From: Streptomyces sp. NRRL B-3428
GTDB lineage: Bacteria; Actinomycetota; Actinomycetes; Streptomycetales; Streptomycetaceae
Reading direction: 5' to 3'
Assembly: GCA_000721375.1 (NCBI GenBank)
Contig: JOGW01000017.1
Span: 1 to 64,000 of the forward strand
DNA length: 64,000 nucleotides
Under the pieces are notes generated by a model. That model had not been told where the DNA came from, made no database searches, and worked only from the letters and a program-made list of their open reading frames with translations. Both the position numbers and the translations under genes were made by a program. Shown piece by piece: positions 8,858 to 16,656 of this stretch (its first letter is position 1; each line of letters starts with the position of its first letter).

Positions 8858-9760
8858 GTGCCCAAGACGAAGAACGCGAAGCCGGAGAAGTCGGGTAAGC
8901 CGGAAAAGACCGGCAACTCGGTGAAGGCTTCACAGAAGTCCTCCAAGGCCAGCAAGGCTGGCAAGTCCGGCAAGGCCGGGAAGACGGCGACGGTGGTGGC
9001 GCCCGACCCTTCCGACGAGAAGGGGCTCGATTTTCCGCGCGCCTGGGTGGAGTTCGCCGATCCGGCCGATGACGAGCAGATCTTCCGCTGCGATCTGACC
9101 TGGCTCACCTCGCGCTGGCACTGCGTGTTCGGCAGCGGCTGCCAGGGGATCCGTGCGGGGCGGGCCGATGACGGCTGCTGCACGCTCGGGGCGCATTTCT
9201 CCGACGAGGAGGACGAGCAGCGCGTCGCCGGTTACGTGGCCAAGCTCACGCCCGACATCTGGCAGCACCACCCCGTCGGTACGGACTCGGGGTGGACGCA
9301 GGAGGACGAGGACGGGGAGCGGCAGACGCGGCGCTGGGAGGGGTCGTGCATCTTCCAGAACCGGCCCGGGTTCGCGGGCGGCGCCGGGTGCTCGCTGCAC
9401 ATCCTGGCGCTGCGCGAAGGCCGTGAGCCGCTGGAGACCAAGCCGGACGTGTGCTGGCAGCTGCCGGTGCGGCGGACGTACGACTGGATCGAGCGGCCCG
9501 ACGACACGAAGGTGCTGCAGGTGTCGATCGGCGAGTACGACCGGCGGGGGTGGGGGCCGGGTGGGCACGATCTGCACTGGTGGTGCACCTCGGCGACGTC
9601 GGCTCATGGGGCGGGGAAGCCGGTCTATGTGTCGTACGCGCCGGAGTTGACGGAGCTGATGGGGCCGGCTGCGTATGAGGTCCTGGTGGGGATGTGTGAG
9701 CAGCGGCTGGCTTCGCAGTTGCCGTTGGTGGCGCCGCATCCGGCTGATCCTGTGGTCTAG
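8858..9760 (+). CDS. Conserved Cys-rich protein with Lys-rich N-terminal tail
   Basis: Unrecognised 300-aa protein. The first ~45 residues are a low-complexity Lys/Ser/Gly/Ala tail with repeated K-A-G-K and K-P-E-K words, likely disordered and nucleic-acid- or surface-binding. The rest is folded, rich in Trp and Cys: [40 protein letters not shown] and VCWQLPVRR. The spacing recalls YkgJ-like metal-binding cysteine clusters, but I would not assign that firmly. The GTG at 8858 follows a TACCCT -10-like hexamer (8846-8851) by 6 bp and has no ribosome-binding site, so the message is probably leaderless. It is divergent from the Ppx/GppA gene. Confidence 0.8.
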   Translation: MPKTKNAKPEKSGKPEKTGNSVKASQKSSKASKAGKSGKAGKTATVVAPDPSDEKGLDFPRAWVEFADPADDEQIFRCDLTWLTSRWHCVFGSGCQGIRAGRADDGCCTLGAHFSDEEDEQRVAGYVAKLTPDIWQHHPVGTDSGWTQEDEDGERQTRRWEGSCIFQNRPGFAGGAGCSLHILALREGREPLETKPDVCWQLPVRRTYDWIERPDDTKVLQVSIGEYDRRGWGPGGHDLHWWCTSATSAHGAGKPVYVSYAPELTELMGPAAYEVLVGMCEQRLASQLPLVAPHPADPVV

Positions 9761-9769
9761 GCGGGGCTC

Positions 9770-9790
9770 GGTCGGGGGTTGGGCCCGACC
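9770..9790. terminator. Hairpin between convergent genes
   Basis: GGTCGGG and CCCGACC arms (7 bp) around a 7-nt loop lie between the convergent Cys-rich gene and the sigma/BACON gene. Modest stability; a bidirectional terminator is likely but not certain. Confidence 0.45.
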
Positions 9791-9835
9791 CCTTCATCCG
9801 AGCTTCGTCCGGATGAGCTCAAGCGCCGCAGGGGC

Positions 9836-11647
9836 TCAGGTGGTCGGAGTGTCCGACGGTGTCGGATCCGACGACGACGGGGGCGGGTCCGAGGGAGTCG
9901 GGTCGCTGGTCGGGGGTGGGGCGCTCGTCGGCGGCGGGTCTGATGGGCCCGGGTCCGAGGGGCCCGGGTCGGACGGGCCGGGGTCGGACGGACCGGGGTC
10001 TGAGGGACCTGGATCCGAGGGGCCGGGATCGGACGGACCCGGATCCGAAGGTCCAGGATCCGACGGGCCGGGGTCGGAGGGACCCGGATCGGACGGGCCG
10101 GGATCCGACGGGCCGTAACCGTCGATGATCACCACCGCGTTGCCCGGGTCCACCGCGATCCGTGCCGTCCACGCGCCCGTGGGCTGGCGGTCGTGGTCGA
10201 CCCAGACCTGGATCGTGATCGACTCCCCCGGGTTCAGCGTGCCGGAGGTGTGGCTGAAGTAGAGCCAGGACGCGTCGCTGTACGCCGCCCACTGGACCGG
10301 CTCGCCGCCCGAGGCCGTCAGCGTGATGAGGGTCGTGTCCCCGTGCGGCTGGGCGTCCACGGTCAGGCGGCCAGGACCCACGCCCGGCTTCGTGGGCGCG
10401 GCGCCGGGGCTGATGACCTCGACGGAGACGTCGGGCGAGCGGCTGCCGACCGTGAAGCGGGGGTCCGGCTCCGCGCTGGCGTTGCCCGCGTTCTCGTACG
10501 TGTCCTCGGCGTTCTCGCCGTTCAGACCGCCGGGACCGCCCGCCTCGCCCGCCGAGACCGAGGTGCCGTCGCCCTCCCCGAGAGGCCCGCCCCGGTACGC
10601 CGCCCAGAGCGCGAGCACCGGAGCGGCCACCACCGTGGCCACCACCGTCGTCGTGACGGCCCGCGCGCGCAGCCGATCGCGCCGGGCCGCACGGTCCTTG
10701 GGGTCCATCGGAAAGCCGCGCCGGTCGAAGCGCGGTGCACCGCCGCGCGCCCGCCCCGCCGCCACCATCGCGGTGTGGAGGCTTGCGCGCGGCGCCTCGA
10801 CCACGGGGAGCGAGGCCGGCGACGCCTTCGTACCGGGCCAGGCTCTGGCGCCGGCGCGCTCCGCCGTAAGACGGCAGCGCGGGCAGTCGTCGACGTGCCG
10901 CACCAGTTCTCCGCGCAGGGCGGCGCCCAGTAACAGCTGGTTGTCGCCGGTGATCCGGGCGACAACCGGGCAGGTGCCGGTCTCGACGACGGCGAGCGCG
11001 GCGCGGGTGCGCTCCACCTCGCAGGCCGCTGCGGAGAGCAGCTCGCGGGTGGCGGTCGCCTCCATGCCGAGGACGTCGGCCACCTCGGCGGCGCCCAGGC
11101 AGTGCCGGACCGCGAGTTCGAGCGCCTCGCGCTGCTCGGGTGTCGTGCCGGCGGCCTCCGGCCAGGCCAGCAGCGTGAGTTGACGCGTGCGCTCACGGGC
11201 CGCCTCGTCGCCGACGGGCACCTCGGCCTCGGCGGCGGACCGCCCGCCGGCATGCGCGCCCTGCCGCCTGCGCTTGGCGTCGGCGAGCCGGCGCAGACAG
11301 GACCAGCGGGCCAGCGCGTACAGCCACGCCCTGCGCTCGCGGTGGCCGACCGGCGCGCGTCCGGTCCTGCGCTCGGCGAGCGCGAGCACATCGCCCAGCG
11401 CTCCGGTCGCGGCGTCGTGATCGCACAGCACGGACAGGCAGTAGGTGAACAGGCCGTCCAGATAAGGCTCGTAGCGCGTCGGCGGGGTCTGCAGGACGGT
11501 CCGGTCGGTCCGATCCCTCCGGTCCGCCCTGTGGGCACGGCGATGCGCCCGGTGTGCGCCGGTGGTGTGCGTGGGGTGCTCCGGGCTGCTCGTCGTCACC
11601 CGTTCGACCGTAGGTGTCGGGGTAAGTGCCCGTCCGTCCCCTTGCAT
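9836..11647 (-). CDS. Membrane protein with sigma-factor-like, zinc-finger-like and BACON domains
   Basis: A 603-residue composite protein. Residues ~60-220 look like an ECF sigma factor: a region-2-like helical part (YLDGLFTYCLSVLCDHDAA, WLYALARWSCLRRLAD) and a region-4-like part (TPEQREALELAVRHCLGAAEVADVLGM). Next comes an anti-sigma-type Cys cluster (HVDDCPRC), one membrane helix (~residues 330-350), then an outside BACON-type beta domain (VQWAAYSDASWLYFSHTSG and GESITIQVWVD) and a (PSDPG)11 tail plus Pro/Ser/Thr stretch that could cross peptidoglycan. Sigma function is doubtful. The ATG at 11647 has AAAGGT just upstream; a GTG at 11599 (VTTSSPEHP) is an equally good start. Genes of this type recur in Streptomyces, by memory; role unknown. 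Confidence 0.75.
   Translation of the reverse strand: MQGDGRALTPTPTVERVTTSSPEHPTHTTGAHRAHRRAHRADRRDRTDRTVLQTPPTRYEPYLDGLFTYCLSVLCDHDAATGALGDVLALAERRTGRAPVGHRERRAWLYALARWSCLRRLADAKRRRQGAHAGGRSAAEAEVPVGDEAARERTRQLTLLAWPEAAGTTPEQREALELAVRHCLGAAEVADVLGMEATATRELLSAAACEVERTRAALAVVETGTCPVVARITGDNQLLLGAALRGELVRHVDDCPRCRLTAERAGARAWPGTKASPASLPVVEAPRASLHTAMVAAGRARGGAPRFDRRGFPMDPKDRAARRDRLRARAVTTTVVATVVAAPVLALWAAYRGGPLGEGDGTSVSAGEAGGPGGLNGENAEDTYENAGNASAEPDPRFTVGSRSPDVSVEVISPGAAPTKPGVGPGRLTVDAQPHGDTTLITLTASGGEPVQWAAYSDASWLYFSHTSGTLNPGESITIQVWVDHDRQPTGAWTARIAVDPGNAVVIIDGYGPSDPGPSDPGPSDPGPSDPGPSDPGPSDPGPSDPGPSDPGPSDPGPSDPGPSDPGPSDPPPTSAPPPTSDPTPSDPPPSSSDPTPSDTPTT
9945..10109 (-). repeat. Eleven tandem 15-bp repeats encoding (PSDPG)11
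   Basis: Eleven 15-bp units of exactly constant length, on the plus strand GG-CC-GG-TC-GA with variable third positions, all in frame inside the BACON protein gene. The degeneracy at wobble bases shows selection for the peptide rather than a recent DNA expansion. The peptide is likely an extended Pro-rich spacer through the cell wall. Confidence 0.95.
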
Positions 11648-11724
11648 ACCTTTAGCTCATACGGGTGAACGTATCCCTCAAAAGAGGACAGGAACCGTCG
11701 ATTCCGGGCCTCTTGCCGACCGGC

Positions 11725-12102
11725 TCACGGGGACGTCAACTGTGCGCGCTCCGCTGCCACTTCGATCACTTCGTCGAGTACGCCACGGGAGCGCAGAAGG
11801 TCGGCGATCATCACGTCGAGCCGTTCGCGCTCCGCCGTCAGATCCTCGACCAGGCGCGGGGTCGCGATCTCGTTCGGTCCGCCGTCCGCGTCCCGCATGC
11901 AGGGCAGCAGCTGGGCGATCTTGCGGGAGTGCAGGCCCGCCGCGAACAGGCTCTGGATGAGCACGACCCGGTCGACGGCCTGCTCCAGGTAGTCGCGATG
12001 GCCGCCCGGGGTGCGGTCCGAACCGAGCAGCCCTTGCTTCTCGTAATAACGCAGCGAGCGCTCGCTGACGCCGGTCCGCGCGGCCAGTTCACCGATCCGC
12101 AT
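11725..12102 (-). CDS. MerR family transcriptional regulator
   Basis: A 125-aa MerR-type regulator: winged helix MRIGELAARTGVSERSLRYY at the N-terminus, GLL and a HRDY wing, then a dimerisation helix (ERERLDVMIADLLRSRGVLDEVI). It has a single Cys (LLPCMRD) and no metal-binding Cys set, so it is of the small-molecule or redox-responsive sort rather than a metal sensor. The ATG at 12102 begins exactly at the family N-terminus. It is divergent from an old-yellow-enzyme gene whose promoter has the long spacer typical of MerR targets, so it very probably activates that gene. Confidence 0.92.
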   Translation of the reverse strand: MRIGELAARTGVSERSLRYYEKQGLLGSDRTPGGHRDYLEQAVDRVVLIQSLFAAGLHSRKIAQLLPCMRDADGGPNEIATPRLVEDLTAERERLDVMIADLLRSRGVLDEVIEVAAERAQLTSP

Positions 12103-12130
12103 ACCCCACCCCACCTACGACCGAAGGGAC

Positions 12131-12162
12131 TTGAACCTGACACTGATGTCAACTTCTACGTT
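12131..12162 (+). promoter_or_regulatory. MerR-type promoter/operator for the ene-reductase gene
   Basis: TTGAAC -35 at 12131-12136 and a weak -10 (CTACGT, 12156-12161, or TACGTT one base later) are separated by 19-20 bp, longer than a normal spacer, as MerR activators require. An inverted repeat TGACA-CTGA-TGTCA (12138-12151) sits in the spacer. The start point would lie at or next to the ATG at 12169, so the mRNA should be leaderless. Confidence 0.65.
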
Positions 12163-12168
12163 ACGGCC

Positions 12169-13269
12169 ATGACGAACTCCAAGAGCAACGAACTCTTCGC
12201 CCCGGCCCGTATCGGCGCCCTCGACCTCCCGAACCGCCTGGTCATGGCCCCGCTCACCCGCAACCGCGCCCAGGCCGACGGCACTCCGTCCGATCTGATG
12301 GTGCGGCACTACGCGGACCGTGCGAGCGCCGGCCTGATCATCGCCGAGGGCACCACCCCGAACGCGGTCGGCCAGACCTACCCCAACATCCCCGGCATCC
12401 ACACCGACGCCCATGAGGCGGGCTGGAGGCGGGTGACCGACGCGGTGCGGGCACACGGCGGCCGGATGTTCCTGCAGCTGCAGCACGGCGGCCGCAACGG
12501 GCACCCGGACACTAGCGGCCACCTGCCCGTAGCGCCCTCGGCGCTCGCGCTGCCCGAGGACGTGGAGACTCCGTCCGGGCCCCGGCCCGCGCCCGTACCG
12601 AAGGAGATGACGGCCGAGGACATCCGCACCACCGTCGCCGACTTCGCCGCGGCCGCCCGCCGCGCGGTCGCGGCCGGTTTCGAGGGAGTCGAGGTGCACG
12701 GCGCGAACGGGCAGCTCCTCCAGCAGTTCCTCGCCGAGAACACCAACCGCCGCACGGACGGCTACGGCGGCTCCCCCGAGCAGCGCATCCGGTTCGCCGT
12801 CGAGGTGGTCCGCGCGGTCGCCGAGGCGATCGGTCCTGACCGGGTCGGACTGCGGATCTCGCCGAACGTGACCGTCAACGGCATGGCCGAGGGCGATACG
12901 TACGCGATCTACCGGGCGCTCGTCACCGAGCTCGCCGGGGACGGTCTCGCGTATCTGCACATCGTGTACGCGGATCAGGACCCGGAGCTGTTCGGCGAGC
13001 TGCGCCGCCTTTGGTCCGGCACCCTGATCGGCAACCCGGTCCTAACCCGCGAGGACGTGGCCACGGACGGCGGCCGCCGCAAGGGAGAACTGCTGCTCGC
13101 GGCGGGCGCCGACCTGATCTCTCTGGGCCGCGCCTTCCTCGCCAACCCCGATCTGGTCGAGCGGCTCCGGGCGGGCGCCCCGCTGAATCTCGTACGCGAC
13201 AAGTACCTGATGTACCAGGGCGGCGCGACGGGCTACAACGACTACCCGGCGCTCGCACTCGCCGGCTGA
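12169..13269 (+). CDS. Alkene reductase, old yellow enzyme family
   Basis: FMN-dependent ene-reductase of 366 aa that reduces activated C=C bonds (unsaturated aldehydes, ketones, nitro compounds) using NAD(P)H. The barrel start FAPARIGALDLPNRLVMAPLTRNRA, the substrate-binding pair in VEVHGANGQLLQQFL (His and Asn), and NRRTDGYGGSPEQRIRF are hallmarks; the C-terminal GADLISLGRAFLANPDL binds the FMN phosphate. Length fits NemA/XenA-type class I enzymes. The divergent MerR gene and long-spacer promoter imply induction by an electrophile or oxidant. Its 3' end overlaps the convergent P-loop gene by 28 bp. Confidence 0.95.
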   Translation: MTNSKSNELFAPARIGALDLPNRLVMAPLTRNRAQADGTPSDLMVRHYADRASAGLIIAEGTTPNAVGQTYPNIPGIHTDAHEAGWRRVTDAVRAHGGRMFLQLQHGGRNGHPDTSGHLPVAPSALALPEDVETPSGPRPAPVPKEMTAEDIRTTVADFAAAARRAVAAGFEGVEVHGANGQLLQQFLAENTNRRTDGYGGSPEQRIRFAVEVVRAVAEAIGPDRVGLRISPNVTVNGMAEGDTYAIYRALVTELAGDGLAYLHIVYADQDPELFGELRRLWSGTLIGNPVLTREDVATDGGRRKGELLLAAGADLISLGRAFLANPDLVERLRAGAPLNLVRDKYLMYQGGATGYNDYPALALAG

Positions 13270-13802
13270 GGGAACCCGACCGCATCGGCGATCCGCCGGG
13301 CCGCCTGCTCCGGCGTCAGATGCGTGGTGTCGATGACCTCGGCTTCCGCGTGCAGCCAGGTGCGGGCGGCCTCGGCGTACGGCTCCAGGTACTGGAGGCG
13401 GAACGGGGAGTCGGGGCCGAGGACCATGTCGCCCGCGATACGCCCGCGCAGAGTGTCCTGGTCGGCGTGGAGGATGAAGTGCCGTACGGGAATGTCGTGT
13501 TGGGCCAGTCCCGCGCTGATCTCCCGCCAGTACTCCTCGACCAGGACGGTCATCGGCATCACCAGCGTGCCGCCGGTGTAGTCGAGCACGTGGCGCGCGG
13601 TCTCGACGACGAGCGGGCGCCAGGGTGCCCAGTGCTGGAAGTTGTCGGTCGCGGGCAGCCCGGGCTTGATGTCCATCAGGGTCTCGCCGACCTTCTCGGC
13701 GTCGAGCACCTGGGAATCCGGGATCAGCTGCTGCACAAGTGCGCTGGTGGTGGTCTTGCCTGCTCCGTGGGTTCCGTTCAGCCATACGATCATGCGCTTC
13801 AA
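13242..13802 (-). CDS. P-loop ATP-binding protein, TmrB/kinase-like
   Basis: A 186-aa P-loop protein. Walker A GTHGAGKTTT follows a short beta strand (MIVWLN), then VLDAEKVGETL, a TLVMPMTVLVEEYW segment and HADQDTLRGRI, as in small nucleotide-dependent kinases. The overall pattern resembles TmrB, the Bacillus tunicamycin-resistance ATP-binding protein, and chloramphenicol phosphotransferase-like kinases; I judge this from motif order only. Start ATG 13802, with ATG 13793 (MIVWLNG) as alternative. It overlaps the ene-reductase gene tail-to-tail by 28 bp and is divergent from radA with only 47 bp between. Confidence 0.75.
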   Translation of the reverse strand: MKRMIVWLNGTHGAGKTTTSALVQQLIPDSQVLDAEKVGETLMDIKPGLPATDNFQHWAPWRPLVVETARHVLDYTGGTLVMPMTVLVEEYWREISAGLAQHDIPVRHFILHADQDTLRGRIAGDMVLGPDSPFRLQYLEPYAEAARTWLHAEAEVIDTTHLTPEQAARRIADAVGFPQPASASAG

Positions 13803-13849
13803 ACTAACGCGCCTCAGCGATGTCAGTGAGGCCCGCTACGGTTCGGTCC

Positions 13850-15256
13850 ATGGCTGCCCGTACGAAATCCAAGGACCGTCCCGCCTACCGCTGCACCGAA
13901 TGCGGCTGGCAGACGGCCAAGTGGCTCGGCCGCTGTCCCGAGTGCCAGGCCTGGGGCACGGTCGAGGAGTACGGCACGCCCGCTGTGCGGACCACCGCGC
14001 CGGGGCGGGTCACCAGCTCCGCGGTGCCCATCGGGCAGGTCGACGTACGGCAGGCCACCGCCCGCTCGACCGGGGTCGACGAGCTTGACCGGGTGCTCGG
14101 CGGCGGGCTCGTACCGGGGGCCGTGGTGCTGCTCGCGGGTGAACCGGGCGTCGGCAAGTCCACGCTCCTGCTGGATGTCGCCTCGAAGGCGGCCACCGAC
14201 GAGCACCGGACGCTCTATGTGACGGGTGAGGAGTCCGCCAGCCAGGTGCGGCTGCGGGCCGACCGCATCGGGGCGATCAACGACCATCTGTATCTGGCCG
14301 CGGAGACCGATCTGGCCGCCGTGCTCGGCCACTTGGACGCGGTCAAGCCCGCGCTCCTGATTCTCGACTCCGTACAGACGGTGGCCTCACCCGAGATCGA
14401 CGGCGCACCCGGCGGCATGGCGCAGGTCAGAGAGGTGGCCGGGGCGCTGATCCGGGCGTCCAAGGAGCGCGGGATGTCCACGCTCCTGGTCGGCCATGTC
14501 ACCAAGGACGGCGCGATCGCAGGACCGCGCCTCCTGGAGCACTTGGTGGATGTCGTCCTCTCCTTCGAGGGCGACCGGCACGCCCGCCTTCGTCTCGTAC
14601 GAGGAGTGAAGAACCGGTACGGGGCCACGGACGAGGTCGGCTGCTTCGAGCTGCACGACGAGGGGATCACCGGGCTCGCCGACCCGAGCGGTCTCTTCCT
14701 GACCCGGCGCGACGAGCCCGTGCCCGGCACCTGTCTGACCGTGACCCTGGAGGGCAGGCGCCCGCTGGTCGCCGAGGTGCAGGCGCTGACCGTGGACTCC
14801 CAGATTCCTTCGCCGCGCAGGACGACTTCCGGTCTGGAGACCTCCCGCGTCTCGATGATGCTGGCCGTTTTGGAGCAGCGCGGCCGGATCAGCGCGCTCG
14901 GCAAGCGCGACATCTACTCCGCGACCGTCGGCGGAGTGAAGCTCTCCGAACCGGCCGCGGATCTCGCGATCGCCCTCGCGCTCGCCAGCGCGGCCAGCGA
15001 CACCCCGCTGCCGAAGAACCTTGTCGCGATCGGTGAAGTGGGCCTCGCGGGCGAGGTCAGAAGGGTCACGGGCGTCCAGCGCAGATTGGCCGAAGCCCAC
15101 CGCCTGGGCTTCACCCACGCCCTTGTGCCGGGCGATCCGGGGAAGATCCCGCCGGGCATGCGCGTCACCGAAGTGGCCGATATGGGGGACGCGCTGCGGG
15201 TCCTGCCGAGGTCGCGTCGGCGAGAGGCCCCACGGGAGGAGGACGAGCGCCGGTAG
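13850..15256 (+). CDS. radA: DNA repair protein RadA
   Basis: RecA-related branch-migration ATPase (468 aa) that processes recombination intermediates. An N-terminal zinc finger (C15, C18, C29, C32), Walker A GEPGVGKST at 97-105, the RadA-specific KNRYG motif at 254-258 (KNRFG in most bacteria) and a C-terminal Lon-protease-like domain (VGLAGEVRRVTGVQRRL) occur in the standard order. The ATG at 13850 is chosen for the MAARTKSKDRPAYRC start typical of the family; a CTACGG -10-like hexamer close upstream suggests little or no leader. Its neighbour disA is a known partner: RadA modulates DisA activity in Bacillus. Confidence 0.96.
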   Translation: MAARTKSKDRPAYRCTECGWQTAKWLGRCPECQAWGTVEEYGTPAVRTTAPGRVTSSAVPIGQVDVRQATARSTGVDELDRVLGGGLVPGAVVLLAGEPGVGKSTLLLDVASKAATDEHRTLYVTGEESASQVRLRADRIGAINDHLYLAAETDLAAVLGHLDAVKPALLILDSVQTVASPEIDGAPGGMAQVREVAGALIRASKERGMSTLLVGHVTKDGAIAGPRLLEHLVDVVLSFEGDRHARLRLVRGVKNRYGATDEVGCFELHDEGITGLADPSGLFLTRRDEPVPGTCLTVTLEGRRPLVAEVQALTVDSQIPSPRRTTSGLETSRVSMMLAVLEQRGRISALGKRDIYSATVGGVKLSEPAADLAIALALASAASDTPLPKNLVAIGEVGLAGEVRRVTGVQRRLAEAHRLGFTHALVPGDPGKIPPGMRVTEVADMGDALRVLPRSRRREAPREEDERR

Positions 15257-15400
15257 ACTTTGCCCCGGTCTCGCCCGTCCGTACGAAACACGGGCCCCAT
15301 GCGTACGCGACGCAAGCCCGCTGCCGTACGTGCGAGGCCGCCAGGCTGAGTTTCAACGAGCCAGGGCGTGGACCAAGATCCCCGATCCCGGAGGAGAGCA

Positions 15401-16552
15401 GTGGCACCCAGCGACCGGGCAGCGAATCCCGGCAAGGACAAGGCCGCGGCTCCGGGCAGGACGGGCGGCTCGGGCACCGGCGCGGAGGCCCTGATGCGCG
15501 CCGCGCTGAGCGCGGTCGCGCCCGGCCAGGCGCTGCGCGACGGCCTGGAGCGGATTCTGCGCGGCAACACCGGCGGTCTGATCGTGCTCGGCTCGGACAA
15601 GACGGTCGAGTCGATGTGCACCGGTGGATTCGTGCTGGATGTCGAGTTCACGGCCACACGTCTGCGTGAGTTGTGCAAGCTCGACGGCGGCATCGTTGTC
15701 AGCTCGGATCTCTCGAAGATCCTGCGGGCCGGCGTCCAGCTGGTGCCGGACCCGACCATCCCCACCGAGGAGACGGGCACCCGGCACCGCACGGCCGACC
15801 GCGTCTCCAAGCAGGTCGGCTTCCCGGTCGTCTCGGTCTCGCAGTCGATGCGGCTCATCGCTTTGTACGTGGACGGGCAGCGGCGCGTTCTGGAGGACTC
15901 GGCGGCGATCCTCTCCCGCGCCAACCAGGCACTCGCGACCCTTGAGCGCTACAAGCTCCGCCTCGACGAGGTGGCCGGCACGCTCTCCGCGCTGGAGATC
16001 GAGGACCTGGTGACGGTCCGCGATGTGTCCGCGGTCGCACAGCGCCTTGAGATGGTGCGCCGGATCGCCACCGAGATCGCCGAGTACGTGGTGGAGCTGG
16101 GCACGGACGGCCGGCTCCTCGCACTCCAGCTGGACGAGCTGATCGCGGGCGTCGAGCCCGAGCGTGAGCTCGTCGTACGGGACTACGTGCCGGAGCCCAC
16201 GGCGAAGCGCTCGCGCACGGTCGACGAGGCACTGTCCGAACTGGACGCGCTCTCGCACACGGAGCTGCTCGAACTGCCGGTCGTGGCGCGGGCGTTGGGC
16301 TACACCGGTTCGCCGGAGGCGCTCGACTCGGCGGTCTCGCCGCGCGGTTACCGTCTGCTCGCCAAGGTGCCGCGACTGCCCGGCGCGATCATCGACCGGC
16401 TCGTGGAGCACTTCGGCGGACTGCAGAAGCTGCTCGCGGCGAGCGTGGACGATCTGCAGACGGTGGACGGTGTCGGCGAGGCCCGCGCGCGGTCGGTGCG
16501 CGAGGGGCTTTCACGGCTCGCGGAGAGCTCGATTCTGGAGCGGTACGTCTAG
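15401..16552 (+). CDS. disA: DNA integrity scanning protein DisA, diadenylate cyclase
   Basis: Octameric enzyme (383 aa) that makes c-di-AMP from two ATP and is inhibited by branched DNA. The DAC domain spans residues ~30-150 with the catalytic DGA motif here reading DGG (residues 95-97, in KLDGGIVV) and the ATP-binding RHR motif intact (GTRHRTADR, 128-130). A helical spine and a C-terminal helix-hairpin-helix domain ([20 protein letters not shown]) follow. The GTG at 15401 has GGAGGAGAG upstream; an in-frame ATG 33 bp earlier lacks one. The order radA-disA is conserved widely. In Streptomyces c-di-AMP controls osmotic balance and wall hydrolases. Confidence 0.95.
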   Translation: MAPSDRAANPGKDKAAAPGRTGGSGTGAEALMRAALSAVAPGQALRDGLERILRGNTGGLIVLGSDKTVESMCTGGFVLDVEFTATRLRELCKLDGGIVVSSDLSKILRAGVQLVPDPTIPTEETGTRHRTADRVSKQVGFPVVSVSQSMRLIALYVDGQRRVLEDSAAILSRANQALATLERYKLRLDEVAGTLSALEIEDLVTVRDVSAVAQRLEMVRRIATEIAEYVVELGTDGRLLALQLDELIAGVEPERELVVRDYVPEPTAKRSRTVDEALSELDALSHTELLELPVVARALGYTGSPEALDSAVSPRGYRLLAKVPRLPGAIIDRLVEHFGGLQKLLAASVDDLQTVDGVGEARARSVREGLSRLAESSILERYV

Positions 16553-16576
16553 CCGTACGTATCGCGGTAGGCCTGA

Positions 16577-16632
16577 GAGCGCTCGGTGTTGAGCACTCAG
16601 TGTTGAGCGCTCAGTGTTGAGCGCTCGGCACC
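16577..16632 (+). repeat. Four tandem 14-bp repeats behind disA
   Basis: Units GAGCGCTCGGTGTT, GAGCACTCAGTGTT, GAGCGCTCAGTGTT and the diverged GAGCGCTCGGCACC run head to tail in the 101-bp gap between convergent disA and the next gene. Each unit itself contains a GAGCGCTC palindrome, so single strands could form several alternative hairpins. Confidence 0.9.
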
Positions 16633-16656
16633 TGAGCTCCCGGCGCCGAGAGCTCA
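16633..16656. terminator. Near-perfect 24-bp palindrome overlapping a stop codon
   Basis: TGAGCTC(C)CGGCGCCG(A)GAGCTCA pairs with itself except for one C/A position per arm, and its last three bases are the stop codon of the minus-strand gene at 16654. It probably ends transcription from both sides of this convergent junction. Confidence 0.6.

Noticed and set aside
9945..10109. CRISPR-like array
   Set aside because: Units are contiguous, 15 bp long, in frame and code for PSDPG; there are no spacers.
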